A DNA stretch of 50,455 nucleotides from Fibrobacter sp. (GCA_012513915.1 JAAZBG010000019.1:1-50455); one strand, 5' to 3'. Positions 28,074-37,428 are shown, numbered from the stretch's first letter. Program-made: numbers and translations. The notes: generated by a model from the sequence alone, not told the origin.

Positions 28074-28550
28074 GGTGCATATCCTTTTCAATGATTTGAT
28101 TCACCTTACTCAACCATGAACGATTCGGTAGATGCATGTACATATTGTTATTCTTTCGCCTTTTTATTATAGAGCTAATTATTTTTACGAGCAATGTTAA
28201 TTTTTTTAATATGTCAAATTGCCTTGTAAAACAGTTTTTTTCTGATTTAGCAGTTAAACTAACGCTGCCGCATACCATTCACCATGGATGTATGAAACTG
28301 GACCTGTGATACATCAACCTCCATCCGGAGGTCTCCGGTTCAACAATCCTTCTCTTTATGAGATATATTGCATTACCCTGTCTTTTAACCGTTTTTTTTA
28401 TTATTTTCTGAACTGGATTACACATAATCCTATAGTATCAGTGACAATCTTGTGCAGCACATTGTGATTTATTTGGGGTATTTCTGATGTACTGAAGTCC
28501 GGTCAGGCAGAAAAGTCCGGGTGTAATGATTTTTTATTAAGCGATTTACT
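28074..28550. other. Intergenic region, about 477 bp, divergent promoter space
   Basis: AT-rich DNA between fapA (minus) and the DUF374 gene (plus). It must carry promoters in both directions. A small hairpin ACCTCC-ATCC-GGAGGT at 28317-28332 has no T run and includes Shine-Dalgarno-like and anti-Shine-Dalgarno sequence, but no start codon follows it in range. I see no gene. Confidence 0.55.
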
Positions 28551-29216
28551 ATGAAAATTTTAAACGATACGACAAAAGACATCCATAGTACACCGATAAA
28601 AATGGACACTATCAGCGCCCTGATCTGGATTATTGGCTCACTACTTGGATCAACCTGGCGTAAAGAGGTTGGAAAAGGCAGTATTGAAGATATCCTTGAG
28701 AATCCCGGCAAGGGAAAACTTTATGCGATCTGGCATTCAGATCTGTTACCGCTGGCAAATGCTTTCCGGAACAAGAATTTTTCTGTTATTGTTTCATCAA
28801 GCCGTGATGGAATCAGGGCATCTGCTGTTGCACAGAAATGGAATTATACCATTATTCAGGGTTCATCAAGCAGGCATGGTTTCTCAGCATACCGTCAAAG
28901 CCTGAGAGCTTTACAGAGTAATCGCAACATCGCTGTTACAACTGATGGGCCCAGGGGCCCCCGTGGTGTTGTTAAAAGCGGTATTGCACATCTTTGTGTT
29001 ATGACCGGTGCTCCGGTTGTGCCTCTTGCCGTACATCCATCAAGGTACTGGCAATTAAAATCATGGGATAGAATGATCATCCCGAAACCATTCGCCAGAT
29101 TGACAATCAGAACGGGTGAAATTGTTACCGCTGGTGATCTGGAAAAATCGGATGCATCAATAGAACTGTTGCGAAAAAAAATCGAGGAGAATCTGCATGC
29201 AATATCACTGGCCTGA
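28551..29216 (+). CDS. DUF374 lysophospholipid acyltransferase-like protein
   Basis: A 221-residue protein of the DUF374 branch of the acyltransferase superfamily. Conserved features are LYAIWHSDLLPLANAFR (the histidine-aspartate pair replaces the HxxxxD active site), VIVSSSRDGIRAS, the TDGPRGPRGVVKSGI block near 130-145 and a following small hydrophobic segment (TGAPVVPLAV). Members are thought to acylate lipid A or similar outer-membrane glycolipids; the exact substrate is not known here. The start is ATG 28551, chosen because the frame begins there; no strong ribosome-binding site is visible. The next gene, a glycosyltransferase, overlaps its end by 20 bases, so both may act on one glycolipid. 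Confidence 0.85.
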   Translation: MKILNDTTKDIHSTPIKMDTISALIWIIGSLLGSTWRKEVGKGSIEDILENPGKGKLYAIWHSDLLPLANAFRNKNFSVIVSSSRDGIRASAVAQKWNYTIIQGSSSRHGFSAYRQSLRALQSNRNIAVTTDGPRGPRGVVKSGIAHLCVMTGAPVVPLAVHPSRYWQLKSWDRMIIPKPFARLTIRTGEIVTAGDLEKSDASIELLRKKIEENLHAISLA

Positions 29217-29892
29217 TTCTACTTATATCGTTATCCCATCATACAAAGCAGTTAATACTTTGAGAAAACTGATTCCAGCCCTTCTTGAGTATGTACCATC
29301 CTGTAAATTATGTATTGTTGATGATGCATCAATGGATGGCACAAGTCAGTACTGCAATGAGATGAACCTGACGTATTTATCTCACTCTGTCAATCTTGGT
29401 AAAGGAGCCGCACTGGTAACCGGTTTTTCATGGTGTATGAAGAGGGGTGCCAAATGGATCTTTACTGTTGATGCCGACGGACAGCATGCGCCGGAGGATC
29501 TGCATCAATTTATTGATTATGTAGAGAAGCATCCGCAAACAGGCATTTGTATTGGTAACCGTGAAAAAAAAGCCGGCAAAATGCCACCTGCGCGCATTTT
29601 TTCAAACGTACTTACATCAAAAATAATGAGTTTTTTATGTAAGTCAACAATTCTCGATTGTCAGTGCGGTTACCGTTTATATTCAACTGAGATGTTAAAG
29701 AAAATATCAATCACCTATAACCGTTTTGAAATGGAAACCGAAGTAATCATGAAAAGCATCAAGGCTGATTTTCCGGTTGCTTTTGTGAACATCAGGACAG
29801 TATATACCGATGGTCAAAGCCACATTTCACATGTTAAAGACACACTGCGATGGGTAAAGGCTGTTTTACATATACGTAAGTCGATTTCTTAA
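29197..29892 (+). CDS. Family 2 glycosyltransferase (polyprenyl-phosphate sugar transferase type)
   Basis: A 231-residue GT-A glycosyltransferase. It shows the GT2 order: YIVIPSYKA at the start, VDDASMDGTS (41-50), the nucleotide and metal motif DADGQH (92-97), and CQCGYRLYS, a typical acceptor-side segment in dolichyl- or polyprenyl-phosphate sugar synthases. There is no membrane helix, so it is a soluble or peripheral enzyme. The gene starts inside the last 20 bases of the DUF374 gene, with GAGGA ahead of ATG 29197, so translation is coupled. It probably transfers one sugar to a lipid carrier or lipid A-like core; the sugar cannot be read from the sequence. Confidence 0.88.
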   Translation: MQYHWPDSTYIVIPSYKAVNTLRKLIPALLEYVPSCKLCIVDDASMDGTSQYCNEMNLTYLSHSVNLGKGAALVTGFSWCMKRGAKWIFTVDADGQHAPEDLHQFIDYVEKHPQTGICIGNREKKAGKMPPARIFSNVLTSKIMSFLCKSTILDCQCGYRLYSTEMLKKISITYNRFEMETEVIMKSIKADFPVAFVNIRTVYTDGQSHISHVKDTLRWVKAVLHIRKSIS

Positions 29893-29913
29893 TTATCAGA
29901 TTAACGGTGAACT

Positions 29914-30564
29914 ATGAATGACTTTATTAATTTGAACGTTGCAGCAGAGCGGCTTGTAAAAAAACTGCGCGATAACGGTATCACAGATGAACGGGTTCTT
30001 GATGCTTTCAGAAAAGTACCGCGTCATGAATTTGTTGATGGAGCGATGTTTAATCAGGCATACGACGACAATGCCCTACCGATTGGATTTGGACAGACAA
30101 TTTCCCAGCCAACCGTAGTTGCACTTATGACACAACTTCTAAAGTTGCAGCGTGATGAGAAAATTCTTGAGATTGGTACAGGCTCAGGCTTTCAAACAGC
30201 AATTCTATCACAATTTTCACGTCGTGTTTATACGATAGAACGACATAAGGAACTTGGTGATGCTTCACGAAAGCGCTTAAGGGAGATGGGTTATCAAAAC
30301 ATTGTTTTCAAGATTGGTGATGGAACTGCAGGATGGTCCCAGCATGCACCATTCGATAAAATCATTGTGACTGCAGGCGCACCGGTAGTTCCTCAGACTC
30401 TGGCAGAACAATTATCAAATGGCGGAATCATGCTGATACCCACTGGAGATCGGCAGCAACAGGAGTTGCTTGTTTACTCCAAGCAATCCAACGTTTTAAA
30501 GTGCGAATCAGCAGGAAGTGTAGCATTTGTTCCACTGATTGGTACGCATGGCTGGAAAATGTAA
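29914..30564 (+). CDS. pcm: Protein-L-isoaspartate O-methyltransferase
   Basis: Methylates isoaspartyl residues in aged proteins and so starts their repair, using S-adenosylmethionine. The 216-residue length is normal. Family features: AFRKVPRHEFV near 32-41, the active-site stretch GFGQTISQPTVVALM near 58-72, the SAM-binding glycine motif EIGTGSGFQTA (86-96), and PFDKIIVTAGAPVVPQ. The C-terminus VPLIGTHGW is also typical. It lies 21 bases after the glycosyltransferase gene on the same strand and is probably in that transcript, with no obvious functional link. Confidence 0.95.
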   Translation: MNDFINLNVAAERLVKKLRDNGITDERVLDAFRKVPRHEFVDGAMFNQAYDDNALPIGFGQTISQPTVVALMTQLLKLQRDEKILEIGTGSGFQTAILSQFSRRVYTIERHKELGDASRKRLREMGYQNIVFKIGDGTAGWSQHAPFDKIIVTAGAPVVPQTLAEQLSNGGIMLIPTGDRQQQELLVYSKQSNVLKCESAGSVAFVPLIGTHGWKM

Positions 30565-30678
30565 TTGATTGCTAATAACCTATAGAATTAAACACCTTTG
30601 ATGTGATACCAGAATAAGTTTCACTTGTAATCAGGAAACACACAAAGACAACATTAACAAAAAGGATCTCTTTCATAA

Positions 30679-31323
30679 ATGTTACATGATTTATTTACAC
30701 AGGTAATTACCTGGTACATGGGTAATATTAATTACTGGACCATTGGAATACTTATGGCAATAGAGGGTTCTGCAATTCCATTCCCATCAGAAATAGTGGT
30801 CCCTCCGGCAGCTTGGAAAGCAGCCCAGGGCGAATTGAATATCTATGGTGTTGTTGCAGTTGCATCAACAGGTGCGCTTTTTGGTTCACTTGTGAATTAT
30901 TTCCTGGCTCTCACCCTGGGGCGTCCATTACTTTACAAATTCGCAGCATCAAAATGGGCACGACTTCTGCTTATCGATGAACATCACCTTGAAAAAGCTG
31001 AAAATTATTTCCTCAAATATGGCAATATATCAACTTTTATCGGCAGACTGGTACCCGTTATTCGTCAGTTGATCTCTATTCCTGCCGGTCTGTCAAAAAT
31101 GAATCTCAAACAATTCTGTTTTTTTACTTTCCTTGGAGCAACAATCTGGAATACCATCCTTGCATTTCTCGGAGTGGTTCTTTACAGCCAAAAAGATAAG
31201 CTTGAACACTACTATCACTATATCAGTTATGGATTTCTCGCTGTTGGAATCATTTTTGCTGGTTTCCTTATTATCAAAGGCATACAAAGCAGGAAAAAGG
31301 CTCCTGAAAAAGTCCCGTCCTGA
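30679..31323 (+). CDS. DedA family membrane protein
   Basis: A 214-residue DedA/VTT-domain protein. Conserved features are EGSAIPFPSEIVVPPAA near the N-terminus and FIGRLVPVIRQLISIPAGLSKM in the middle, with the arginines known to matter in this family; further hydrophobic spans lie between and after. Members act in lipid-carrier (undecaprenyl phosphate) or phospholipid flipping and in membrane-potential maintenance. The start is ATG 30679. It follows pcm by 115 bases. With the DUF374 and GT2 genes upstream it could recycle a lipid carrier used by that glycosyltransferase; this is inference from position. Confidence 0.92.
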   Translation: MLHDLFTQVITWYMGNINYWTIGILMAIEGSAIPFPSEIVVPPAAWKAAQGELNIYGVVAVASTGALFGSLVNYFLALTLGRPLLYKFAASKWARLLLIDEHHLEKAENYFLKYGNISTFIGRLVPVIRQLISIPAGLSKMNLKQFCFFTFLGATIWNTILAFLGVVLYSQKDKLEHYYHYISYGFLAVGIIFAGFLIIKGIQSRKKAPEKVPS

Positions 31324-31339
31324 TTGTCTGGTATTAATT

Positions 31340-31369
31340 CCACTGCAAGTGGCAGCACAAGGCTGCCAC
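31340..31369. other. Nested inverted repeats between convergent genes
   Basis: Two overlapping hairpins: CCACT-GCA-AGTGG (31340-31352) and GTGGCAGC-ACAAG-GCTGCCAC (31349-31369, perfect 8-bp stem). They cannot form together. No T run follows on either strand, so a classic rho-independent terminator is unlikely; a transcript-end stabiliser or a REP-type element is possible. The site lies between dedA (plus) and the msr gene (minus). Confidence 0.5.
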
Positions 31370-31444
31370 CTACAATGGCTCTACCTTATTACACATTTTT
31401 CTAATCCCGGCACAAAGTACATCCAGACAGAGGTTCTTCTCAAT

Positions 31445-32458
31445 TTATTTTTCAAACAGATAAAGAAATTTTTCATACCCGTTCTTTTTCATTTCTTCAC
31501 GCGGTATGAATTTCAATGCTGCAGAATTTATACAATATCGTAAACCTGATGGTTTCGGACCATCATCAAAAACATGACCCAGGTGAGATCCGGCAGCACT
31601 TTTAACCTCAATTCGAATCATATCTAAACTTGAATCCACAGACTCCTTAATATTTCTTTTAACAACTGGCCAGGTAAAACTCGGCCAGCCGGTACCGGAA
31701 TCAAATTTGTCCAGTGAAGAGAATAGTAGATCACCGTTTGTGACATCAACATATATTCCTTCCCGATGATTATCCCAGTACTCATTCTTAAATGCTGGTT
31801 CAGTACCACACTCCTGAGTTACATAATATTGCATTGTTGTCAGTTGTTTTTTAAGTTTTTTATCATTGTTGACAGGCTTATCAATTTTCCAGTGAAGATC
31901 TATAAAAAAATCTCCTCCTGAGGCTTTACGGTAATTCTTATAATTAAAAGGATTTTTCCTGTAATAATCCTGATGATACGCTTCAGCCCGATAAAACACC
32001 GTTGCTTTAAGAATCTTTGTTGCAACAGGTTTCTCAAAAAGTCCCGAAATATCAATTTGTTTCAGCGATTTCTCTGCACTGTTCTTTTGTGATTCGGTGT
32101 GATAAAAAATCGCAGTCCGGTATTGCGATCCTTTGTCAACAAACTGTCCATCAGAATCTGTCGGATCTATTTGATGCCAGAATATTTCAAGCAGTGTATC
32201 GTACGATACAATCGATGGATCAAATTCTATCTGAATTGCCTCATAATGTCCGGTCGTTCCTGAACAGACTTCATCATACGTTGGATTGCTTGTGTGTCCT
32301 CCGGTATAACCACTGACTACACTCCTGATACCATTAACGTGTTCAAATGGTGGTTCAAGACACCAGAAACATCCACCTGCAAATGTGGCTAATTCAATAT
32401 TTTTTGACATAACAAACACCTGCCCGATTATAAATATTATAAGAATCATTTTTGTCAT
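31445..32458 (-). CDS. msrAB: Fused peptide methionine sulfoxide reductase MsrA-MsrB, possibly exported
   Basis: Reduces both S- and R-methionine sulfoxide. The MsrA domain (about 20-180) has the catalytic motif GGCFWC with Cys30. The MsrB domain (about 205-335) keeps the catalytic RYCINS motif and the GWPSF segment. Two departures are visible: the zinc CxxC pairs are absent ([13 protein letters not shown]), and the resolving cysteine usually found before GWPSF is Thr ([10 protein letters not shown]). The Cys in TQECGTE may resolve instead, as in some relatives. ATG 32458 gives a hydrophobic N-terminus ([13 protein letters not shown]) that would export the enzyme; ATG 32410 ([10 protein letters not shown]) would make it cytoplasmic, and both have plausible ribosome-binding sites. 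It lies downstream of the ABC exporter run. Confidence 0.92.
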   Translation of the reverse strand: MTKMILIIFIIGQVFVMSKNIELATFAGGCFWCLEPPFEHVNGIRSVVSGYTGGHTSNPTYDEVCSGTTGHYEAIQIEFDPSIVSYDTLLEIFWHQIDPTDSDGQFVDKGSQYRTAIFYHTESQKNSAEKSLKQIDISGLFEKPVATKILKATVFYRAEAYHQDYYRKNPFNYKNYRKASGGDFFIDLHWKIDKPVNNDKKLKKQLTTMQYYVTQECGTEPAFKNEYWDNHREGIYVDVTNGDLLFSSLDKFDSGTGWPSFTWPVVKRNIKESVDSSLDMIRIEVKSAAGSHLGHVFDDGPKPSGLRYCINSAALKFIPREEMKKNGYEKFLYLFEK

Positions 32459-32518
32459 ATATATCAACCTTAGTAAGGTTCAACTATGAGAAATACGATC
32501 TTCGGTGTGATAAAATTG

Positions 32519-33646
32519 CTATGATACTCTTCTATGAAAAGACAAAACTGATGCGAAAAATACAACGATGCCAATTATTGCGAGATTATACAATTGTGGA
32601 AGCATATCATTCAGTGATGTACCTTTAAGGCACAATTCGCGTACTGCAAACATAAAAAACTTAACAGGATTTATTATGGTAATATTCTGTACCCATTGCG
32701 GCATATTTTCAACAGGAATAAAAAAACCACTTAACAAAATAAAGAAAATAAGAACAAACCATATAAGAAACAGCACCTGTTGAGGTGTCCGGGCAATTGT
32801 TGATGTCAGAATTCCAATACCTAATGATGACATCATGTATATAGCAGCAAACAAAAGAAGTACAAAAAAACTGCCTTTAAACGGGATACCAAACCACAGA
32901 AGCACCAAAACGATAAAGATGCATAACTCAACAAACCCAATTAACAGATAAGGAATCGTTTTTCCAAGAATCAGATGGATCGGTTTCACCGGAGTTACCA
33001 TTAACTGCTCGAGCGTTCCTTTTTCTTTTTCTTTTACTATTGACAATCCTGTAAGAAGACTTGTAACCATTGTAATTAAAAGTACTACAAGCGCCGGTAC
33101 CATATACCAGCTTGATTTAAGCAGTGGATTAAAGAGAATAACAGGATTTACCTTGACAGGAATAAGTACGTCAATATCCTTACCCATCAATTCGGCCTGT
33201 TTTTTTAAATAGGTACTTCCCCACAGATTGACTATTGCATTTAAATAGCCACTTGACACATTGGATGAATTCGCATCCTGACCATCTATGACAATCTGAA
33301 TATTTGCACCAGTTCCGTTTTTCAAATCATTTTCAAAATTCTTGGGAATAATCATTCCAAGACGAACATCGCCTCTGTCAATGCGATCCCTGACCTCATT
33401 AAAGCTTGAAGACTCTGGCTTGAAATCAAAAAGTTCATTGGCCCTGATTGATGAAATCAGTGACCTGCTTGAAAGTGACTGCGAATTATCAAGTACAGTA
33501 ACCGGTGTATGTTTTACGTCCGTAGTCAAAGCATACCCCATGATGAACACCTGAGCGATAACTGGAAATATCATGAGTTTAATCGACAATTTATCATTCC
33601 TTAAATGCAGGAATTCTTTCCAAATCATCAATATGATCAGTTTCAC
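32519..33646 (-). CDS. ABC-2 type exporter permease (YbhR-like)
   Basis: A 375-residue ABC-2 permease. One N-terminal membrane helix is followed by a large extracytoplasmic domain (about 45-180), then five or more helices (for example MVPALVVLLITMVTSLLTGL) and the ABC-2 signature region KEKEKGTLEQLMVTPVKP. This layout matches YbhR/YbhS and other ABC-2 drug exporters. The start is GTG 33646, whose first bases overlap the stop of the upstream permease gene (GTGA), so the two permeases are translationally coupled and probably form a heterodimer. No unusual residue was seen. Confidence 0.92.
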   Translation of the reverse strand: MKLIILMIWKEFLHLRNDKLSIKLMIFPVIAQVFIMGYALTTDVKHTPVTVLDNSQSLSSRSLISSIRANELFDFKPESSSFNEVRDRIDRGDVRLGMIIPKNFENDLKNGTGANIQIVIDGQDANSSNVSSGYLNAIVNLWGSTYLKKQAELMGKDIDVLIPVKVNPVILFNPLLKSSWYMVPALVVLLITMVTSLLTGLSIVKEKEKGTLEQLMVTPVKPIHLILGKTIPYLLIGFVELCIFIVLVLLWFGIPFKGSFFVLLLFAAIYMMSSLGIGILTSTIARTPQQVLFLIWFVLIFFILLSGFFIPVENMPQWVQNITIINPVKFFMFAVRELCLKGTSLNDMLPQLYNLAIIGIVVFFASVLSFHRRVS

Positions 33647-34749
33647 AATTTTACCCTGAACCGTTTGATTGACACAATAACAAGCAGTAATCCTATAGCC
33701 AACAATACGACGATTGGTTTCATAAGTATTGCAAAACCAACTCCTTTAAGTACAATACCCCTGATAATTTCGAGAAAATAGGTTGCCGGAACAACATAGG
33801 TTATATATTGAAGAACAGCGGGCATGCTTGATATGGGGAAAATAAATCCTGACAAAATAATAGTCGGCAGCATTGTTACCGGCAGCACGATCATCATAGC
33901 GCTCTGTTGATTTGATGCTGCCGTGCTGATAAAAAGCCCCATTGCAAGAGATGTAAAAATATAGATAGCACTTGCACCGGCCAGAAGTACTGCGTTTCCT
34001 GCAATAGTGATTCCGAAAAAATATCTGCCAACAATCATGATAAGAACACCATCAATTGCAGCAATTAAAAGGTATGGCAGAATTTTCCCGATTATGATTT
34101 CCCGTGGCTTCAAAGGAGATACAAAAAGTTGTTCCAGGGTACCAAGTTCCTTTTCCCGTGTGATCGTAAGCGACGTCAGCATTGCAGAGATCATGAGCAG
34201 AATTATGGCCATCAATCCCGGCACAAAATAGAGCGCACTTCGCTGCTGCGGATTGTATAAAACCCTGGGATGAACAGTGATCGCTTTGGGCATATCCAAT
34301 TTGAGAATGTCAAGTGCAGCCTTTGTGATCATCGGCCCAATCGCATTTCGTAAAATTGTTCCGGTATTTGCATCGGCCCCGTCAATAAGCACCTGAACAT
34401 CAGCACCTCCGCTTTCACTACGTAAATCCTTTGCGAATGCCGGTCCAAACCTGACAAGTAGTTTTGCGTGATGTTTTTTAAGGAGTGCCACAGGATCATC
34501 GCTCCTGCGCTCAATTCCGATTACGTTAAATAACGTCGTTGCGTCAATACCCCCACTGATTGTCCGAACTTCATCAGACATTGCCGGATCAACAATAATT
34601 ACAGGTACTTCAACAAGATCCATTGTCAAAGCGTACCCATAAAGAAACATCATCAGTACAGGCATCAGCAGAATTATCATCAGTGTCTGCCAGTCACGCA
34701 TGATATGCCTGAATTCCTTGATGATAATTGCAACTATTCTTCTAATCAT
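33643..34749 (-). CDS. ABC-2 type exporter permease (YbhS-like)
   Basis: A 368-residue partner of the next permease, with the same layout: an N-terminal helix with LMIILLMPVLMMFLYGYALT, a periplasmic domain of about 130 residues and five C-terminal helices. The signature KELGTLEQLFVSPLKPREI is present, and the helix after it begins IIIGKILPYLLIAAIDG. The start is ATG 34749, ten bases after the ATPase gene stop. The two permeases differ enough to be old paralogues rather than a recent duplication, so a heterodimer is the natural reading. Substrate is unknown; relatives export drugs, dyes and lipid-like compounds. Confidence 0.93.
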   Translation of the reverse strand: MIRRIVAIIIKEFRHIMRDWQTLMIILLMPVLMMFLYGYALTMDLVEVPVIIVDPAMSDEVRTISGGIDATTLFNVIGIERRSDDPVALLKKHHAKLLVRFGPAFAKDLRSESGGADVQVLIDGADANTGTILRNAIGPMITKAALDILKLDMPKAITVHPRVLYNPQQRSALYFVPGLMAIILLMISAMLTSLTITREKELGTLEQLFVSPLKPREIIIGKILPYLLIAAIDGVLIMIVGRYFFGITIAGNAVLLAGASAIYIFTSLAMGLFISTAASNQQSAMMIVLPVTMLPTIILSGFIFPISSMPAVLQYITYVVPATYFLEIIRGIVLKGVGFAILMKPIVVLLAIGLLLVIVSIKRFRVKL

Positions 34750-34758
34750 AGTACTGTT

Positions 34759-35484
34759 TCAGTTTTGAGGTTCTACGATTTTTATAAATGCATCCTGCAG
34801 GGAATCCGAACCTGTTTTTTTCTTTAAGGCAAATGGTGTGTCAACATCAGCAATACGACCATTTACCATAATAGAAATACGATGACAATATTCAGCTTCA
34901 TCCATATGATGTGTCGTTATGAATATCGTTGTCCCGCCCGAAGCAAGTTCTATGATAAAATCCCAGAAAATTCTCCTGCTGACAGGATCCACCGAACCGG
35001 TAGGTTCATCAAGAAAAAGAATTTGTGGTTTGTGAAGATTGGCACACGCCAGACTCAACCGCTGCTGCCATCCCCAGGGAAGATCCCCTGTTTTCCTTTG
35101 TAATAAAGAACCCATCTCAAGAAAACCGGACATTTCTTTGATTCGATTATTTAGCAGATACCCATGTAAACCGTAAATGGAGCCATATAATTTAAGGTTA
35201 TCAATAACATCAATATCACTATAAAGACTGAATTTCTGTGACATATAGCCGATCCGGCTTCTGATTTTATCACTCTGTCGCATTATGTCAAAACCTGCAA
35301 CGGTACCACTGCCGCCTGATGGAACAAGAAGTCCGCACAGCATTCTGATCGCGGTCGTTTTTCCTGCACCGTTTGCTCCGAGAAAGCCAAATATTTCACC
35401 TTTTTCAACGCTAACAGAAATCTTATCAACTGCAGTGTAGTAACCAAATTTTTTTGTCAATGCGTTAGTTTCAATCGGTTTCAT
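34759..35484 (-). CDS. ABC transporter ATP-binding protein, second subunit
   Basis: A 241-residue ABC ATPase. Walker A is GANGAGKTT near 35-43 and Walker B ILFLDEPTGSVDP near 156-168, with the H-loop in TTHHMDEAEYC. The signature motif is degenerate: PWGWQQRL stands where LSGGQ-type sequence is expected, as is also seen in one half of YbhF-like ATPases. So one of the two ATP sites in the dimer is probably non-canonical. The start is ATG 35484. It follows the first ATPase gene by 24 bases and precedes the permeases by nine. In E. coli YbhF both halves are one chain; here they are two genes. Confidence 0.92.
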   Translation of the reverse strand: MKPIETNALTKKFGYYTAVDKISVSVEKGEIFGFLGANGAGKTTAIRMLCGLLVPSGGSGTVAGFDIMRQSDKIRSRIGYMSQKFSLYSDIDVIDNLKLYGSIYGLHGYLLNNRIKEMSGFLEMGSLLQRKTGDLPWGWQQRLSLACANLHKPQILFLDEPTGSVDPVSRRIFWDFIIELASGGTTIFITTHHMDEAEYCHRISIMVNGRIADVDTPFALKKKTGSDSLQDAFIKIVEPQN

Positions 35485-35508
35485 ATAGTAATTTCAGGAT
35501 ATCATACT

Positions 35509-36450
35509 TCAAGAATTGTTTTTTTGATTTCCGTTTTCAGCGATCAACATAAAGAACAAATCCTGAATATCCGGTTGTAGCTTTTCAATAATCTCTGCAC
35601 CATTAATTAACGTTAACAAGTGATTCTTCCAACCTGCATCGACAGGGAAACCTTTCCTGACCGCAACATGTACAGCACCCCCTGATGGGTACATTTGTAC
35701 AACAGAATCAGGCATGGTAATTCTGTTTGAACAGGTAACCGTTTTGTTGTCACTTGCCACCCTGTAAAGATCACAGGGGTAATCTCCAACAAGTTCTGCC
35801 GGTGTTCCTTTTTTAAGTACTCTCCCGTTATGCATGATAAGCAGTTCATCACACATTGCAGCCTCATTCATATAGGGTGTCGATACAATAAGAGTAACGC
35901 CATCATTGCGAAGTTCTTTCAGAATATCCCAGAATTCCCTGCGGGAAACAGGATCAACACCAGTTGTCGGTTCGTCAAGTATAAGAAGTTTCGGAGAATG
36001 GATCAGTGCACACGACAATGCCAGTTTCTGCTTCATTCCGCCGCTCAAATTTGATGCTCTTCGTTTTTGAAACTGCTCAAGTCTTGAAAACCGAAGCAGT
36101 TTTGCCATACGCTCTTTTCGATCTTTTCCACTGATATTAAATACATCTGCAAAAAACGTAAGATTCTCTTTTACAGAAAGGTCACCATACAGGGAGAAAC
36201 GTTGCGGCATATACCCTATTTTTGAGCGCAGTATCTGCATGTCATTGACAATATTGTAATTCAGAATGTGAACTTCGCCGCTATCTGCGTTCAATAACGT
36301 TACCAGAATACGCATAAGTGTGGTTTTCCCGGCTCCGTCAGCACCGATTATTCCAAAAAATGTTCCGGTTTCAACAGAAAAAGTTACTCCCGCAAGTGCC
36401 TGCTCAACTGAGTAGTTTTTTCTCAAATCACGGACATCAACAATCGGCAT
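35509..36450 (-). CDS. ABC transporter ATP-binding protein, first subunit
   Basis: A 313-residue ABC ATPase. It has Walker A GADGAGKTT (about 35-43), a canonical signature NLSGGMKQKLALSCA, Walker B LLILDEPTTGVDP and a C-terminal extension of about 90 residues typical of CcmA/DrrA-type exporters. Walker A has Asp where many have Asn or Ser, as does the YbhF N-terminal half. The start is ATG 36450, two bases after the stop of the adaptor gene, so expression is coupled. It pairs with the second ATPase to drive the two ABC-2 permeases. All catalytic motifs look intact. Confidence 0.93.
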   Translation of the reverse strand: MPIVDVRDLRKNYSVEQALAGVTFSVETGTFFGIIGADGAGKTTLMRILVTLLNADSGEVHILNYNIVNDMQILRSKIGYMPQRFSLYGDLSVKENLTFFADVFNISGKDRKERMAKLLRFSRLEQFQKRRASNLSGGMKQKLALSCALIHSPKLLILDEPTTGVDPVSRREFWDILKELRNDGVTLIVSTPYMNEAAMCDELLIMHNGRVLKKGTPAELVGDYPCDLYRVASDNKTVTCSNRITMPDSVVQMYPSGGAVHVAVRKGFPVDAGWKNHLLTLINGAEIIEKLQPDIQDLFFMLIAENGNQKNNS

Positions 36451-36452
36451 AC

Positions 36453-37367
36453 TTATCTCCAGATCTCAACAGGAAGTCCGCGTTTAAGCATTCCATCCCG
36501 ATTGTCAATCTCAAGCCTGACCCTGAAAACCAGCTCATTTCTACTTTCCCTGGTTTGTATATTTTTAGGCGAGAACTCTGCTTCGTCACTGATCCATGAT
36601 ACTTTTCCTTCGGAAAACTTTTCTGCCATCCCCGTTCCATCATCATAATCAATTCTTACCTTTAACATCTGACCGTACGTTATTGATGCCAGGGCCGGTT
36701 GAGGAACAAAAAAATCAGCTGTAAGAGTATCATATTTAATTATTTCATAAATAGGTGTTCCAGGTACGACGACTTCACCCCGATTCCTGTATTTAGTTGA
36801 CACAATACCATCAGAAGGGGCTTTGATATAACAGTCACTGATCTGATCATCAGCCTGTTCTATTCTGATCTTTAAGCCCTTTATTCTGTCTGATAACGAG
36901 AGTAACGTTTTCTGATTTGCATCAAGACGCAGCCGTGCGCCATCATATTGGGTTTTCAGATTATCACGCTGTTGTGTCGGTATTGCCCCTTTCTTTGCCA
37001 GTGTATCAACTCTGAAAAATTCCCGCTGAGCCCCATCAAGGTCACTCTGGCCGGCATTAATATCCACTTTCTTCGATTGCAGCGTTGCCTCTATCTCGTT
37101 AATATTTGCCTGTATCTCCTTTTTTTTCAATACGAGTTGCACCGTGTCAATTATTGCAACCAACTCTCCGTTCTTAACAGCATCCCCTTCCCTTTTGGCC
37201 ACATCAAGAAGCTGTCCCTGAACCACTGATGACACAATAAATGTTGTTCCTTCAATAACCGCAGAACCCAGAAAACCATCAGCACTCTTTTTTTCACACC
37301 CTGTAATTGACAATATAATACAGATAAATAATAATGTTCCTACTAATTGCGCTGCTTTTTTTATCAT
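36453..37367 (-). CDS. HlyD-family membrane-fusion adaptor, predicted lipoprotein
   Basis: A 304-residue periplasmic adaptor of the YbhG/HlyD type. The N-terminus has a signal peptide ending in the lipobox ITGC with Cys24, so it is probably lipidated. Then come a lipoyl-like half (EGTTFIVSSVVQGQLLDV, GDAVKNGELVAIID), an alpha-helical hairpin (about 75-165, rich in Lys, Glu and Gln) and a second lipoyl/barrel part (YIKAPSDGIVSTKYRNRGEVV). It should bridge the ABC-2 exporter to an outer-membrane channel, but no TolC-like gene is in this window. The start is ATG 37367. It follows the solute-binding-like gene by 61 bases. Confidence 0.92.
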   Translation of the reverse strand: MIKKAAQLVGTLLFICIILSITGCEKKSADGFLGSAVIEGTTFIVSSVVQGQLLDVAKREGDAVKNGELVAIIDTVQLVLKKKEIQANINEIEATLQSKKVDINAGQSDLDGAQREFFRVDTLAKKGAIPTQQRDNLKTQYDGARLRLDANQKTLLSLSDRIKGLKIRIEQADDQISDCYIKAPSDGIVSTKYRNRGEVVVPGTPIYEIIKYDTLTADFFVPQPALASITYGQMLKVRIDYDDGTGMAEKFSEGKVSWISDEAEFSPKNIQTRESRNELVFRVRLEIDNRDGMLKRGLPVEIWR

Positions 37368-37428
37368 TTTTAACTCCTTGACATACCATACAAAGTGCCC
37401 GACATTTTACATGGTACTACAGAAACAA

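Noticed and set aside
28317..28332. Hairpin ACCTCC-ATCC-GGAGGT as a riboswitch or translation-control element
   Set aside because: No start codon in reach of the GGAGG and no T run; too small to call.
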